Assembly (NCBI GenBank): GCA_041490445.1 | Contig: JBGPTF010000005.1 | Coordinates: 124,001-188,000 of the forward strand | DNA length: 64,000 nucleotides | DNA from: JBGPTF01 sp041490445 | GTDB lineage: Bacteria > Acidobacteriota > Terriglobia > Acidiferrales > UBA7541 | Direction of reading: 5' to 3' | Part shown: positions 1 to 9,065 of the stretch, one piece after another | Position numbering within the stretch: position 1 is the stretch's first letter | How the letters are laid out: each line of letters begins with the position of its first letter | Notes under the pieces: generated by a model | What the model was told of the DNA's origin: nothing | The model's database searches: none | The model's input: the letters and a program-made list of their open reading frames with translations, nothing else | Position numbers and translations under genes: made by a program

Positions 1-92
1 GGATGCTGCAAGAGTAGCGGCTTTTCTGACTGGCCATAGGCGGCGAACGCACAAACCAGCACAAACAAAACAGCGAAGACGGACTTCCTCAT
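1..92 (-). CDS. Secreted protein, N-terminal fragment (cut by window edge)
   Basis: Only the first 30 codons are present; the gene runs off the left edge. The start is ATG at 92, with AAGGAG 8 nt upstream. The product begins MRKSVFAVLFVLVCAFAAYG and continues QSEKPLLLQHP. This is a textbook signal peptide (MRKS n-region, hydrophobic core, cleavage near AYG-QS), so the protein is exported. The short mature start, K-P-L-L-L-Q-H-P, resembles the opening of tricorn-like S41 peptidases (WD40-like propeller followed by protease), which often begin with a phrase like LLR-HP. That resemblance rests on fewer than ten residues and is only a suggestion. Gene existence is fairly sure; function is not. 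Confidence 0.6.
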   Translation of the reverse strand, partial: MRKSVFAVLFVLVCAFAAYGQSEKPLLLQH

Positions 93-430
93 CAGGCTCT
101 CCTTTTTGTTCAGGAACGGTGCGCCTCTGGGTTCTACGTCGCTGGACGCGCCGAAGTTCCAGGGCAGCGGTTCATCGGAAGGATGCGGCCGGGCCACCGC
201 TGCGGGCGGCATTTTATCCGAAAATCGGCTGAGGGGTGCTGAAAATTGGTGCCGGAAAGCCGGAGCCGAACGATGAGGCGCCTGCCGCCTTCGCCACAAG
301 TGCGGAACCACAGTTTTCTGGCGGCGAATGCGGCGCTCATGGCGCATCTCACAACCGGAAAGGTCCAGCCCGCGGAAATTTTTTGGGATGTACAACCTGG
401 AAGTAGCGTGCCTCAGCCGCCTAACATAGA
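93..430. other. Intergenic stretch, no gene recognised
   Basis: These 338 bases lie between the start of the edge gene and the stop of the HAF-repeat gene, both on the minus strand. Open frames here have low-complexity Arg/Pro-rich translations without a plausible ribosome binding site. No convincing terminator hairpin was seen. Confidence 0.5.
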
Positions 431-3322
431 CTATTTCTTACTCGCGTGGCCTGCGACTCTGGTAAACCCGCTGTTCCCTGACGCATCGTTTTGTGACCAC
501 GTCGCGGGGTCTGGATCAACGACCTTATACATTCCGGCGGGAATTACGACGCCAGGGTGACATTCCCAGTTTACGTTTGGCGCTCCGCCTTGGCCTGGGC
601 TTGTGGTCACATCCCAGGGACCGTACACACTCCCATGGCTATCGACCAGGCTGATACTCTTCTTCCCCGGCACTGCTCCTTTTCCACCATTCCAGTGATA
701 ATCCGCGATGAAGGTGATGGTGTAGGCCTCATCGATGGTGAACACCGTGTCTGCTGTCGGACCGTTCACAACGCCGTAAGTATTCCAATTGTCGAAGATA
801 TATCCCTTTGCTGGCACACTCTTGCTTGGTGTGAGTCCGGCGGGCGTGAGCAGGACGGCCTTCGAATCCAAAGAACCCGGACAAGGTGATGCTTTGTCTT
901 TGTAGAAGCCAGACCCGGCTATCTGACCTTTATCGTTAATGCCGTTTGCCAAATTGAGTTCCCATTTAGGAAAGTCGGGGATGAGTGTGTTGAGGTCCTT
1001 CAGCTCACCTTTCCCGTACCAGATGGCGTGGCTATACGGGATGCAGAGAGGGTCCGTATACGTGCTGATGCCGGGGCCATCATGGAAGCTCTCGCTCTTA
1101 TGGAAGCCACCGACCGCGCCCACCACTTCCTCCTTCTTGTTGATGGCTTGGGCGTAGCTCTCCGACGCGTCATGCGGGCCAAGAAGTGTTCCCATGTCCG
1201 TCATCCCGTCGGGCTCCTTCCAGAGAAAGCCGTGGTAATCCTTTGAGGTGTTGGTATAGCCTACCACGTCACCGCAGGCATTGATTCCGTAGGCCGCGCT
1301 CGAGTCGTCTTTCTTTTCAACAATCGCGCCGAGGTCAATCGGAACCTCGCCTTCACTTTTCAAAAGGAAAGCGTGCGCTTTCCCCAGGTAGATCGCCCTG
1401 CCTGCAATATGTCCCTCGTCATTGATGGCGTAAGCCTGCGTCAGTTTCCAATCCTTCTTCGCGCTGGAAACCATGTAGTCGTTGAGATCAATCATGGCGT
1501 GGGCTCCATGAAGCCAGATCACTGCATGCTTGTCCGCGAAAAATGACCAAGCCGCGCCCACAACATCGTCAAGCGTGTTCAGCGCATAGGCTTGGCTGAC
1601 TTTGAAGAGAGATGTGGGCGGGTGCAGGTTAATCATCTTGGAGCCGTCATACCAGAAACCCTTCGTGTCGCCAGCGGCGCCCTTGGCCCACCACCACCCG
1701 GCCACGTGACCCGCGGCATTGACTCCCGCCGCCCAGCTCCCGCCGCCCACAGCGCCGGCGGGAAAACCCAAATCATCCTTCAGCTTGATCACTTCGCCAG
1801 GTTCGGTGCGGAAGGCGCGGTAGCTGGCCTCGCCGAACCACTCCATACAATAGCCGACTACGTTCCCGGCCTCATTCACACCCGTGGCCATGCAGTGTGA
1901 CGGGGATTTAGTCAGACTGGGGAGCGGGCTGAGATCCTTGACGGTGTACGTCGTGTGAGCTGGAGCTGGACCACATTTGCTCGGGCTAGGGGACGGAGTG
2001 GCGCCAGGTTTGGAACCGGCCGGAACTCCGCTAGGCGGGGGCGGTGGTGGCAGCGGCCGCTCTTCCGGAGACGGGCCGCTTGGGGGCTGGGGCTTTCCGG
2101 GCGGCGGGGGCGGTTGCTTATTCCATGCTCGTCCTACGACACGATAGGCGTGCACCGCCAGAGCGCTCGCGGCCAGTTGTCCAGCAAAGGTGTGCAAGAA
2201 ATTGGCGTGGCCACGATTGTCGGTGTTCACCCGCTGATAGACCACGCCGTTTGGGTGCGCGACCGCTACGTCCACTGGCGTGTTCCCCACCGGCCGTCCG
2301 TTCTGATCAACAACGTTCACCGGGCAGTTCACATTCGTTTGGTTGCGACTGGGATCGTAGCGGGCCTGAACAGGCTCTGGCTTCGCGTCCACGCGGGGAG
2401 CTTGCGGATCAGGGGGAACGTCCTCACGGTTCAAGATTCGAGACTCGAGTGTGTAGTTCCCTACCTCCACGGCCGTGAACCCGACCTGTCCAGGCGTCTG
2501 CGGGGTCACATGGACCAGGTTGCTATCAAGCTGGACTTGCGGAGCTCCGCCGGAGAGCAGTACGTCGGCTTCAATACTGCTCGAGACGGTGAAGTGGCCG
2601 CGCTGGCCGCGGTGCCGAATCTGTGTGCCTGTGATCTGTAGGGTCGGATTTGTAGTCTGGTTGGGCGCCTCGTAACTTTTCCCGGCGGCGTCCTGCGCGA
2701 CGAAATGATAAGTGCCTTTGGGAAGATTTCTTGGCCCGGCGTAGACGCGCTGGAGCGAGGAGCCGACCGACTCACCGAGTTCGTGCGCAGTGCCCTGTGG
2801 CCCCACCAACATTGCCTTTTGAAGTTTGTCCAGGCCCTGCCCCGTTACCCGCAGAGGTTGGCCTGGGGTGCAGATTTCGGAAACATGCGCAACCGCCGTA
2901 GGGACCATCTGGCCTGCTTGGCCGACAGGGAGCACCTCAATATGTTGCGACAATACAGCCGAGGTGGCGCGTCTCCCTGCGACGATACGTGTGACCTGAA
3001 GCACGAGAAACTGGTTGCCGGTTTCCTTCAGGAAACCGGCCGGCTTGATTTTGCCTCCGGGCCTGACGGGCACAACCTCGCCTTGAAAGACTACTTCGTT
3101 TCCTTCACTGAGGGGAACCTCACCCTTATCCGTTTCCTCCACGACCATCACGGTGATCTCGCCCTCGTTCTGTGCTGCGAGATCAGGTGCGATCATTCGG
3201 TAAGTCGGACTTTGCTGTGCGAGTGCGCCACTGGGTGTGTGCCACATCAAGCTGAAGGCTGCCAACACAGCACTGAGTGCCATGAAGAGCAGCCTAAAAT
3301 GCTTTTTGCGGCAGAGATGCAA
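431..3322 (-). CDS. Large secreted HAF-repeat protein with Ig-like N-terminal half
   Basis: About 963 residues if translation starts at TTG 3322, which has GGAAG 7 nt upstream and gives a basic n-region (RKKHFR) before a hydrophobic core ending GALA-QQ. ATG at 3283 would lose the basic n-region. Residues 30-420 look beta-rich, with an Ig/Big-1-like unit (VDQNGRPVGNTPVDVAV). A Pro/Ser-rich linker (PPPPPPGKP and a second poly-Pro run) follows. After it come at least five HAF-type repeats with the pattern A-x-G-I-N-x-x-G-x-V-V-G followed by H-A-F/I-L/W (for example AYAINDEGHIAG then AHAFLL). A C-terminal tail of about 110 residues is unassigned. HAF repeats are found in bacterial exoproteins of unknown role. 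No enzymatic motif was found. The gene stands alone. Confidence 0.8.
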   Translation of the reverse strand: MHLCRKKHFRLLFMALSAVLAAFSLMWHTPSGALAQQSPTYRMIAPDLAAQNEGEITVMVVEETDKGEVPLSEGNEVVFQGEVVPVRPGGKIKPAGFLKETGNQFLVLQVTRIVAGRRATSAVLSQHIEVLPVGQAGQMVPTAVAHVSEICTPGQPLRVTGQGLDKLQKAMLVGPQGTAHELGESVGSSLQRVYAGPRNLPKGTYHFVAQDAAGKSYEAPNQTTNPTLQITGTQIRHRGQRGHFTVSSSIEADVLLSGGAPQVQLDSNLVHVTPQTPGQVGFTAVEVGNYTLESRILNREDVPPDPQAPRVDAKPEPVQARYDPSRNQTNVNCPVNVVDQNGRPVGNTPVDVAVAHPNGVVYQRVNTDNRGHANFLHTFAGQLAASALAVHAYRVVGRAWNKQPPPPPGKPQPPSGPSPEERPLPPPPPPSGVPAGSKPGATPSPSPSKCGPAPAHTTYTVKDLSPLPSLTKSPSHCMATGVNEAGNVVGYCMEWFGEASYRAFRTEPGEVIKLKDDLGFPAGAVGGGSWAAGVNAAGHVAGWWWAKGAAGDTKGFWYDGSKMINLHPPTSLFKVSQAYALNTLDDVVGAAWSFFADKHAVIWLHGAHAMIDLNDYMVSSAKKDWKLTQAYAINDEGHIAGRAIYLGKAHAFLLKSEGEVPIDLGAIVEKKDDSSAAYGINACGDVVGYTNTSKDYHGFLWKEPDGMTDMGTLLGPHDASESYAQAINKKEEVVGAVGGFHKSESFHDGPGISTYTDPLCIPYSHAIWYGKGELKDLNTLIPDFPKWELNLANGINDKGQIAGSGFYKDKASPCPGSLDSKAVLLTPAGLTPSKSVPAKGYIFDNWNTYGVVNGPTADTVFTIDEAYTITFIADYHWNGGKGAVPGKKSISLVDSHGSVYGPWDVTTSPGQGGAPNVNWECHPGVVIPAGMYKVVDPDPATWSQNDASGNSGFTRVAGHASKK

Positions 3323-3536
3323 GCTGGAACTTCCGATTACAAATCTATGCGCAAGACCATATGCTGGCCACCCGCTGGTGTCAAGCTCATGAAAATCAGC
3401 GCCGGAAAGATGAGCGAATCGGAGAAGCCTGCCCAAACGAGACTCAGAATTTGCTGGTGAACCTTATGCCCGGTCTGATCAGGCTGATGCTGTCCAAGAC
3501 GCCTTGCCCGGTTTCATGCTCGCTCATCCCGGGTGG

Positions 3537-4082
3537 CTATACCGCTTCGAATTCGGTCGTGACCGGGGTTCCGCGAATCACTGACTGCGTCACGGGTGAT
3601 CCATCCAGCGCCAGCTTCCATAATTCGCGCAGGGTCTTTTCATCTGCGTCTGCTTTCACGAACATCTTCGCCTTGATGCCGCGATAGCCGGGGTTGCCGG
3701 AGTCGCTGTGGCCGGCCCACTTCAGGATATTGTCGAAGCTGCCCTCCAGCGCCACTTCCAGGTCGTGGATCTTGATCCCGCGCTTCGTCGCGTTCAGAAC
3801 GAAGCCCACCGTCAGGCAGGAGCCGATCGCGGAAAGAAGCTGCTCGTGCGCGCTCGCGGCCTGGTCGGTGGCGTCGAGATCGGCTGGTTCGTCCAACTCG
3901 ATGGCATGTTTGCGCATGTAGGCCTTCACGCGAAAACCGTTCTGCCAGACGATGCGCGACTTCCAGGGCCCGGAGACGGCTTTACAGACTTTTTCGTCCT
4001 TCAGCGAGTCCAGGATCGCTTCGATTTTCTTCGGATGCAGCCCGTTGAGCGTCGCTTCGGCTTCTTGTGCTTCCTGTGCCAT
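3537..4082 (-). CDS. OsmC family protein
   Basis: 181 residues. OsmC/Ohr proteins are small cytoplasmic thiol-dependent peroxidase-like or stress proteins. The C-terminal half matches the family, with SAIGSCLTVGFVLNA carrying the conserved Cys after a helix and KAKMFVKADADEKTLRELW as the second strand-helix unit. The start at ATG 4082 is chosen because it has a perfect AAGGAGG 5 nt upstream. The open frame continues further upstream, but that extension overlaps the preceding methyltransferase gene and is Arg-rich and non-conserved. The first catalytic Cys usual in Ohr enzymes is not obvious; the other Cys (KVCKAV) lies near residue 30. A general OsmC-like assignment is therefore safer than a specific peroxidase. 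It lies 50 bp downstream of the MetE-like gene and is probably co-transcribed with it. Confidence 0.85.
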   Translation of the reverse strand: MAQEAQEAEATLNGLHPKKIEAILDSLKDEKVCKAVSGPWKSRIVWQNGFRVKAYMRKHAIELDEPADLDATDQAASAHEQLLSAIGSCLTVGFVLNATKRGIKIHDLEVALEGSFDNILKWAGHSDSGNPGYRGIKAKMFVKADADEKTLRELWKLALDGSPVTQSVIRGTPVTTEFEAV

Positions 4083-4132
4083 GTCTGCCTCCTTGCCCGC
4101 GGAGCGCGGCGGCGCCCGCTGGAGTTGGGATT

Positions 4133-5296
4133 CTACGCGAATTCTTTCCGCAATTGTTGGGCCGCGGCGGCGATCGCCGCGAGCTTCCGCTGCGCGGTCT
4201 CTGCCGAATTCACGTTGCGCTCGGCAAATGTTCCGAAGCCGCAATCCGGATTGAGAAAAATCTTTTCCGGATCGTAAAACTTCGCGAGCTGCTTCACTCG
4301 CGCCACAATCTCCGCGGGTGATTCCACTTCGTCCGTCCGCGGATTCACAACTCCCAGGCCGATCTCCTTCTCGTTGCGGTATTCCTTGAAAACTTCCAGT
4401 TCTCCCGCACGCGGCGTGGCGAATTCTAGCACAAGCTGGTGGATGTTCATCTTCATCAGGTACGGCAGCATCGGTCCGTAATTGCCTTTCAACAGCACAT
4501 CCTCACGGCGGCTCCAGTTGCCGCGGCAAACGTGAACTCCGAACCGCACTCCGTCAATGCCTGCCACGGTTTCGTTCATCAGCCGCACCGCGAGTTCGAG
4601 TTCCTCGATCGGGTCGCGCCGGTTCGGCAGCGCGGCGCACATGAACGTCTCGGTGCTTTCTGCGCCGTACACGATCTGGCTCAGGATCGGCTCGTCGAGT
4701 TGGATAAAATCTACGCCGCGGGCTTTCAGTGCCAGAATCTCCTTGCGCAGGATTTTCACTACGTCGCGCGAAAGCTCTTCCGGCGAGGAATACACCTTGT
4801 CGGAAAGCCCTTCGAACCAGCTCGACCGCGTCAGCATGTACGGGCCCGGCAATGGAATCTTGATCTTGCGCGTCGTGTTCTTCTTTAGAAAGTCCATCTC
4901 GTCGAGCGCAAGGCCGTTCTTCTCGCGGAGCTTACCGACGACGATCGGGCTCTTGATGGCGAAGGCGGGCACGTCGAGCGCGCGCAGCACCTCCTCGTAC
5001 CGCGCCCGGTCTTTCATGTAATCCATCAGCTCGGAAACTTTCATCAGGCGCATCCCGCCGAGCTTCTCCACCACGAAGGAATAAAAATTATCGCGCCGCT
5101 GCTCGCCGTCGGTGAGAATGTCCACGCCGGCGGCTTCCTGCGCTCGGACCGTCTCGACCACCGCGCGATCGGCGACCGCCTGAAAATCAGCTTCGGAGAT
5201 TTCGCCGGCCTGGCGCTTGCGCAGCGCGGCCACCAGCCACGGCGGGCGCGGCATGCTGCCCACCACCGTGACCGGAAACAAAGTTGTCTCAGCCAT
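4133..5296 (-). CDS. Cobalamin-independent methionine synthase-like methyltransferase (MetE C-terminal domain type)
   Basis: 387 residues, the length of single-domain MetE-like or archaeal-type methyltransferases rather than full MetE (about 750). It would transfer a methyl group to a thiol using a zinc-activated thiolate. Visible signatures are the N-terminal TVVGSMPRP loop, the FIQLDEPIL strand, the zinc-type motif GVHVCRGN (His-x-Cys) and the distal Cys in LNPDCGFGTF. The start is ATG 5296 with GGAGA about 7 nt upstream. It sits between the rhodanese gene (14 bp away) and OsmC, so the three form a small minus-strand sulfur or thiol metabolism operon. The methyl donor and acceptor cannot be told from sequence; homocysteine is the family default. 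Confidence 0.87.
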   Translation of the reverse strand: MAETTLFPVTVVGSMPRPPWLVAALRKRQAGEISEADFQAVADRAVVETVRAQEAAGVDILTDGEQRRDNFYSFVVEKLGGMRLMKVSELMDYMKDRARYEEVLRALDVPAFAIKSPIVVGKLREKNGLALDEMDFLKKNTTRKIKIPLPGPYMLTRSSWFEGLSDKVYSSPEELSRDVVKILRKEILALKARGVDFIQLDEPILSQIVYGAESTETFMCAALPNRRDPIEELELAVRLMNETVAGIDGVRFGVHVCRGNWSRREDVLLKGNYGPMLPYLMKMNIHQLVLEFATPRAGELEVFKEYRNEKEIGLGVVNPRTDEVESPAEIVARVKQLAKFYDPEKIFLNPDCGFGTFAERNVNSAETAQRKLAAIAAAAQQLRKEFA

Positions 5297-5310
5297 TCAT
5301 CGTCTCCATT

Positions 5311-6096
5311 TCATGAATTGATTTCGGAACTCTCAACCGGCAGCCCGCTTCGCGCCCATTCCGCGTAGCTCCCATCGTAGAGCGCCACCGGCACGCCGAG
5401 CTGCGCCAGCGCCAGAAACCCCAGCGACGCGCGCAGCCCGCTACGGCAATAGGCCACCACTCGATCGCCCGGGCCGATGCCGCGCGCCGCGAACAGTGCC
5501 TGCAATTTCTCTCGCGGCGCCAGAACGCGGTGGTCCGCGCCGCTCAGCTCCTGCCAAACCAGGTTCACCGCGCCGGGAATGTGGCCCGGCTTGCCTTCCG
5601 TGTCGAGCTTCCCGGTAAATTCGTCCGCGCTGCGGAAGTCCACGAACTTTCCGCTCGCGGCCACGCGAACGTCTTCGAGCGTCGCGCGAAGTTCCGGCCG
5701 CACCCGCGGAGTGAACTGCCGCGCCACTGGCGCAACCGGACGATAGAACGCTTCGCGTTTCTCCGCCGCCCACTTTTCCCAGAAGACATCCATCAGATGC
5801 ACGTCGGTGCGGCCGAGATACAGCAGAATCCACGCGAGCATCGCCGCGTTGCGGCCGTCCGCGCCGTCGTAGAGAACAGGAACGCGACGATCGTCCAATC
5901 CAGCGGCGCCGATCCACTGCGCCAGCTCTTCCACAGGCCGAAGACCGTTCGCGCCGGTTGCCTTCGCCGCCGGCAAGCTGATGGCGTTCTTCGGATGCCC
6001 GGCCATGTACCGCAGCGCCGAACGCGGATCGAGCAAAAGGATCTCCGGCGAATCCAGCCGCTCCTGGACCCAGTCTGCAGAAACAAAAGTGAACAT
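5311..6096 (-). CDS. Thiosulfate/3-mercaptopyruvate sulfurtransferase (tandem rhodanese)
   Basis: 261 residues with two rhodanese domains. The inactive N-terminal half (about residues 5-120, LLLDPRSALRYMAGHPKNA) is followed by the catalytic half (about 140-260), whose active-site loop reads VVAYCRSGLRAS, the Cys being the persulfide carrier. The loop resembles those of thiosulfate-type enzymes more than the CGSGVTA loop of mercaptopyruvate enzymes, so the substrate is left open. The start is ATG 6096 with GGGAG upstream; the TTG one codon earlier is less likely. It is the first gene of the three-gene minus-strand run with the MetE-like and OsmC genes, which suggests shared handling of sulfane sulfur. 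Confidence 0.88.
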   Translation of the reverse strand: MFTFVSADWVQERLDSPEILLLDPRSALRYMAGHPKNAISLPAAKATGANGLRPVEELAQWIGAAGLDDRRVPVLYDGADGRNAAMLAWILLYLGRTDVHLMDVFWEKWAAEKREAFYRPVAPVARQFTPRVRPELRATLEDVRVAASGKFVDFRSADEFTGKLDTEGKPGHIPGAVNLVWQELSGADHRVLAPREKLQALFAARGIGPGDRVVAYCRSGLRASLGFLALAQLGVPVALYDGSYAEWARSGLPVESSEINS

Positions 6097-6359
6097 CAAG
6101 ACTCCCGTTCGTTGGTATTCGCCAGCGCAGTTCGGCGACCGCGCGAGATACGGCGGGGCATTTCGGCCAGAATGATCGAAATCGCTGCGGCTAGTCTAGT
6201 GCAACCCTCAGATGAAGTCTATTTCGATCCTCGCGCAAGCACGCGTCCGCCGCTTCTCCGCGCAGCGTCGTTTCGCCGCGTTACGCTTCGGAAATGTCCG
6301 CGCACCGGGCACCGAAACTTTTTCCCGCGCGGTGCGTTAACTACAGTAGGAGAGAAAAC

Positions 6360-7145
6360 ATGAACGCGCGCAAAGGATGGATCACTCTCGTACTCTTCGG
6401 GCTGCCTTTCTTCTTCGCATCCAGCCTGCACTGCCAATCGCAAAGCCAAAGTCAGAAGCCGAAGCAAAACTCCGACAGCATGAGTGGCATGAACATGTCG
6501 AAGATGGGACAAATGGAGCACGACACCGCCGCGAATCCCGATGCAGCGCGCTCCGCGAACGATTCCATGTCGCACGAGCGCATGGAAATGAACGCGCACA
6601 TGTTCATGACCGATCTGCGCCCCGCCGTCGCCGGCGACCAGCAGCGCGCCGAGCAAATCCTCGAGACGGTGCGCGCATCCATCGAGAAATACCGCGACTA
6701 CAAGGCCGCGCTGGCGGACGGCTACCAGATTTTTCTCCCGAACGTCCCGCTGCCGCAGTATCACTTCACCAACTGGCGCTACGCCTTCGAAGCTCAATTT
6801 GCGTTCAATCCCGCGCATCCCACGTCGCTGCTGTACAAGAAAACGCGCGACGGCTACCAACTCCTCGGCGCCATGTTCACCGCACCGAAGCGCGCCACCG
6901 ATGAGCAATTGAACGAACGCGTGCCGCTCAGCGTAACGCGCTGGCATAAGCACGTGAATTTCTGCATGCCGCAGCCAGGCACGCCGTGGGGCCAGACGGA
7001 CTGGAAGAAATTCGGCATGGCGGGCTCGATCGCGACCGAAGAAGCCTGCAACGCGGCCGGCGGGCGCTGGACGCCGCAGATTTTCGGCTGGATGGTGCAC
7101 GTCTACCCGTTCGAGAAGGACCCGGAAAAAATCTGGGCGCACTGA
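6360..7145 (+). CDS. Secreted Met/His-rich protein of unknown function
   Basis: 261 residues from ATG 6360, preceded by TAGGAGAG. The N-terminus is a signal peptide (MNARKGWITLVLFGLPFFF core). A disordered stretch (about residues 27-85) is very rich in Met, Ser and Gln, with a cluster MSGMNMSKMGQMEHD and MERMEMN-like spacing of the sort seen in periplasmic copper-handling proteins. The globular part (about 85-261) contains Y-x-x-Y-K-A-A-L-A-D-G-Y, PLPQYHFTNWRYA and RWHKHVNFCMP, with many aromatic and His residues. I do not recognise a named family. Metal binding is an inference from composition only. It is transcribed divergently from the rhodanese operon and convergently with fabI. Confidence 0.8.
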   Translation: MNARKGWITLVLFGLPFFFASSLHCQSQSQSQKPKQNSDSMSGMNMSKMGQMEHDTAANPDAARSANDSMSHERMEMNAHMFMTDLRPAVAGDQQRAEQILETVRASIEKYRDYKAALADGYQIFLPNVPLPQYHFTNWRYAFEAQFAFNPAHPTSLLYKKTRDGYQLLGAMFTAPKRATDEQLNERVPLSVTRWHKHVNFCMPQPGTPWGQTDWKKFGMAGSIATEEACNAAGGRWTPQIFGWMVHVYPFEKDPEKIWAH

Positions 7146-7195
7146 CGAGCCTGCACACGATCTTTTTCGGCTGGCGTTTTCTTCCGCTCGCGCTG

Positions 7196-7963
7196 TCAGA
7201 TCCCCATGATGTGAAACCCGGCGTCCACGTACAAAATATTTCCGGTGACGCCGCGCCCCAGTTCGCTCGCCAGAAAAACCGCCGCGTCGGCCACTTCCGC
7301 CGGATCGGTGTTGCGCCGAAGCGGAGCGTGCTGCGCCACCTTGTCGAGAATCGTTGAGAAATCCTTGACCCCGCGCGCCGACGTCGTCTTCACCGGCCCG
7401 GAGGAAATCGCATTCACGCGGATTTTCTGCGGCCCCAGGTCGCTCGCCAGATAACGCACGCACGCTTCGAGCGCCGCCTTGGCCACGCCCATCACGTTGT
7501 AATTGGGCACCACGCGTTCCGAGCCGAGATACGTCAGCGTCAGCAGCGCGCCGCCCTCTTTCATCAGCGGCGCCACCGTGCGCGCGACCGCGACGAGCGA
7601 ATACGCGCTCACTTCCTGCGCCAGCAGGTATCCCGGCCGTGACGTTTCGACGAACGGCCGCGCCAGGTCTTCGCGATTCGCGAACGCGATGCTGTGCACC
7701 ACGGCGTCGAGCCGCGGCTCGGAGGCAAGCGTCCGCGCCAGTTGCGCGAGCTCGTCTTCCTTCGTCACGTCGCAATTCAGGATGCGCGCCGCTTGCAACG
7801 CCGCGCCAAGCTCTTCCACGGTTTCTTTTTGCCGCTCGCCCTGGTAGGTGAGCAGCAGCCGCGCGCCTTCGCGGCGGAACGCCTGCGCGATGGCGTGCGC
7901 CAGGCTCCACTTGTTGGCGACGCCGAGAACCAGTGCGGTCTTGCCTTCCAGTAGGTTAGACAT
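7196..7963 (-). CDS. fabI: Enoyl-[acyl-carrier-protein] reductase (NADH), FabI type
   Basis: 255 residues, the normal FabI length. It catalyses the last reduction step of fatty acid elongation. It has the short-chain dehydrogenase cofactor loop GVANKWSLAHAIA near residue 14 and the FabI-specific segment TLTYLGSERVVPNYNVMGVAK, which holds the catalytic Tyr and Lys in the Y-x6-K spacing. The C-terminal VTGNILYVDAGFHIMG matches the family end. The start is ATG 7963; the ribosome binding site is weak (GCGAG). It is a single gene, divergent from the unknown gene at 8096. A triclosan-sensitive FabI is expected from the motif, as opposed to FabV or FabK. Confidence 0.95.
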   Translation of the reverse strand: MSNLLEGKTALVLGVANKWSLAHAIAQAFRREGARLLLTYQGERQKETVEELGAALQAARILNCDVTKEDELAQLARTLASEPRLDAVVHSIAFANREDLARPFVETSRPGYLLAQEVSAYSLVAVARTVAPLMKEGGALLTLTYLGSERVVPNYNVMGVAKAALEACVRYLASDLGPQKIRVNAISSGPVKTTSARGVKDFSTILDKVAQHAPLRRNTDPAEVADAAVFLASELGRGVTGNILYVDAGFHIMGI

Positions 7964-8095
7964 GGCTCGCTATTCTAGCAACGCCGGCCGCGATTCGTGG
8001 CGGGATTTTGCCGCCGCCCGGCGCCGCCGGAGCCGGTTGTGCCCGGTGCCGCGCCGCGCTAAGCTGTGCGCTCGATTCGCGAGCGAGGGCGACCG

Positions 8096-8563
8096 ATGGC
8101 AAAAAAGAAACCGACATTCGCGCAAGCGCAGCTCCAATTGCAGCTCTACGAGCTGCGCCGCGAGCCGCGCCTCCGACTGGCGCGCGAGTGGTTCCTGGAA
8201 AATTATTTCGGCGAGACGCTGGAAGAAACCGGTAAGCTGACGCCGCCCGGCTCCGAGCACAGCGCCTTCGCCCGCATGGTGACCACCTATTGGGACCAGG
8301 CCTGCGCCCTGCTCAATTACGGCCTGCTCCACGAAAACCTTTTCTTCGAGACGACCGGAGAATTTTTTGCGGTGTGGGAGCGCCTCCGGCCGATCGTTCC
8401 CGAACTGCGCAAACGCTACGGCAATCCCTCCTTCTACCAGCACATGGAAAAGGCGGGGAAACGCTACGAAGCGTGGCTCACGAAACGCTCGCCCGGCTGG
8501 GCGGAGCAGAGCCGGAAATACTGGGAGCAGATCCGCGCTGCCAAGGCCGCGAAAACAAGCTGA
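8096..8563 (+). CDS. Small cytoplasmic protein, unknown (DUF4760-like)
   Basis: 155 residues from ATG 8096. There is no signal peptide or membrane segment. The sequence is helical and aromatic-rich (AREWFLENYFGET, MVTTYWDQACALLNYGLL, FAVWERLRPIVPELR) and ends SRKYWEQIRAAK. The pattern of a long helix followed by a W-x-x-L/P-x-x-R-x-R-Y segment recalls DUF4760-type proteins, an uncharacterised family; this is a tentative memory-based match. A fragment encoding the same last ten residues recurs at about 8966-8996. The upstream in-frame ATG at 8066 is not preferred because the extra residues are Arg-rich and non-conserved. Confidence 0.75.
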   Translation: MAKKKPTFAQAQLQLQLYELRREPRLRLAREWFLENYFGETLEETGKLTPPGSEHSAFARMVTTYWDQACALLNYGLLHENLFFETTGEFFAVWERLRPIVPELRKRYGNPSFYQHMEKAGKRYEAWLTKRSPGWAEQSRKYWEQIRAAKAAKTS

Positions 8564-9065
8564 GCTCTCTCGTTCTCGTCTTGCGCGGCCATAAACCTTG
8601 CCAATTCTTAGGATTACGCCAACCTTGGGGGCATTTTCCCTAAAAAAGTGCGTTTTTGTTGCGATTTGGAAGAGGCCGTGGTGCTTGTTTTCAGTAACTT
8701 GGGAGCGTTTTTGTTTGCTTTTTTGTTGCGATCTGGGAAGCGGTTGAGAGGCGGATGCAGGGAAACAAAGAGACACAGAGAAGCATGGAGATACCGAAAA
8801 GCGAGAAGACGCCGATAAAGAGCAATGTGCAGAAAAGCAGGAAGCCAGGGAGGAGCGGTAGTCCTGCTGGAATTGCCCGGACGTGGCTCGCTCGTTCACA
8901 GGGGAGGTTAGCACAGTCAGGGGGCCGTTGTCAGATCGGGTGCCTGTGGACTTTGACCAAGCAGAGGCGAAAATACTGGGAGCAGATTCGTGCCGCACAG
9001 TATCGCAAAATATATGACAATCATGGGCCTGACATTGCGCGAGATTTTCAGGGCGATTCGAGATC
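8564..9065. other. Intergenic stretch with short repeats and a gene relic
   Basis: About 500 bases without an intact gene. The left part is AT-richer than its surroundings and carries an imperfect direct repeat, TTTTTGTTGCGATTTGG at 8653 and TTTTTGTTGCGATCTGG at 8720. The right part holds the RKYWEQIRAA relic described separately. No promoter could be assigned with confidence. Confidence 0.5.
8963..8999 (+). pseudogene. Relic of the 3' end of a paralogue of the 8096 gene
   Basis: The bases encode R-R-K-Y-W-E-Q-I-R-A-A-Q, matching the C-terminus S-R-K-Y-W-E-Q-I-R-A-A-K of the gene at 8096-8563. Within the ten shared codons the base differences are synonymous, so the copy diverged under coding constraint before it was truncated. 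The frame continues to about 9090 without a recognisable product. Confidence 0.5.

Noticed and set aside
6219..7910. 563-codon open frame on the minus strand
   Set aside because: It lies antisense to the 6360 gene and out of frame over fabI, is Arg/Gly/Ala-rich and shows no motif; a shadow of GC-rich coding.
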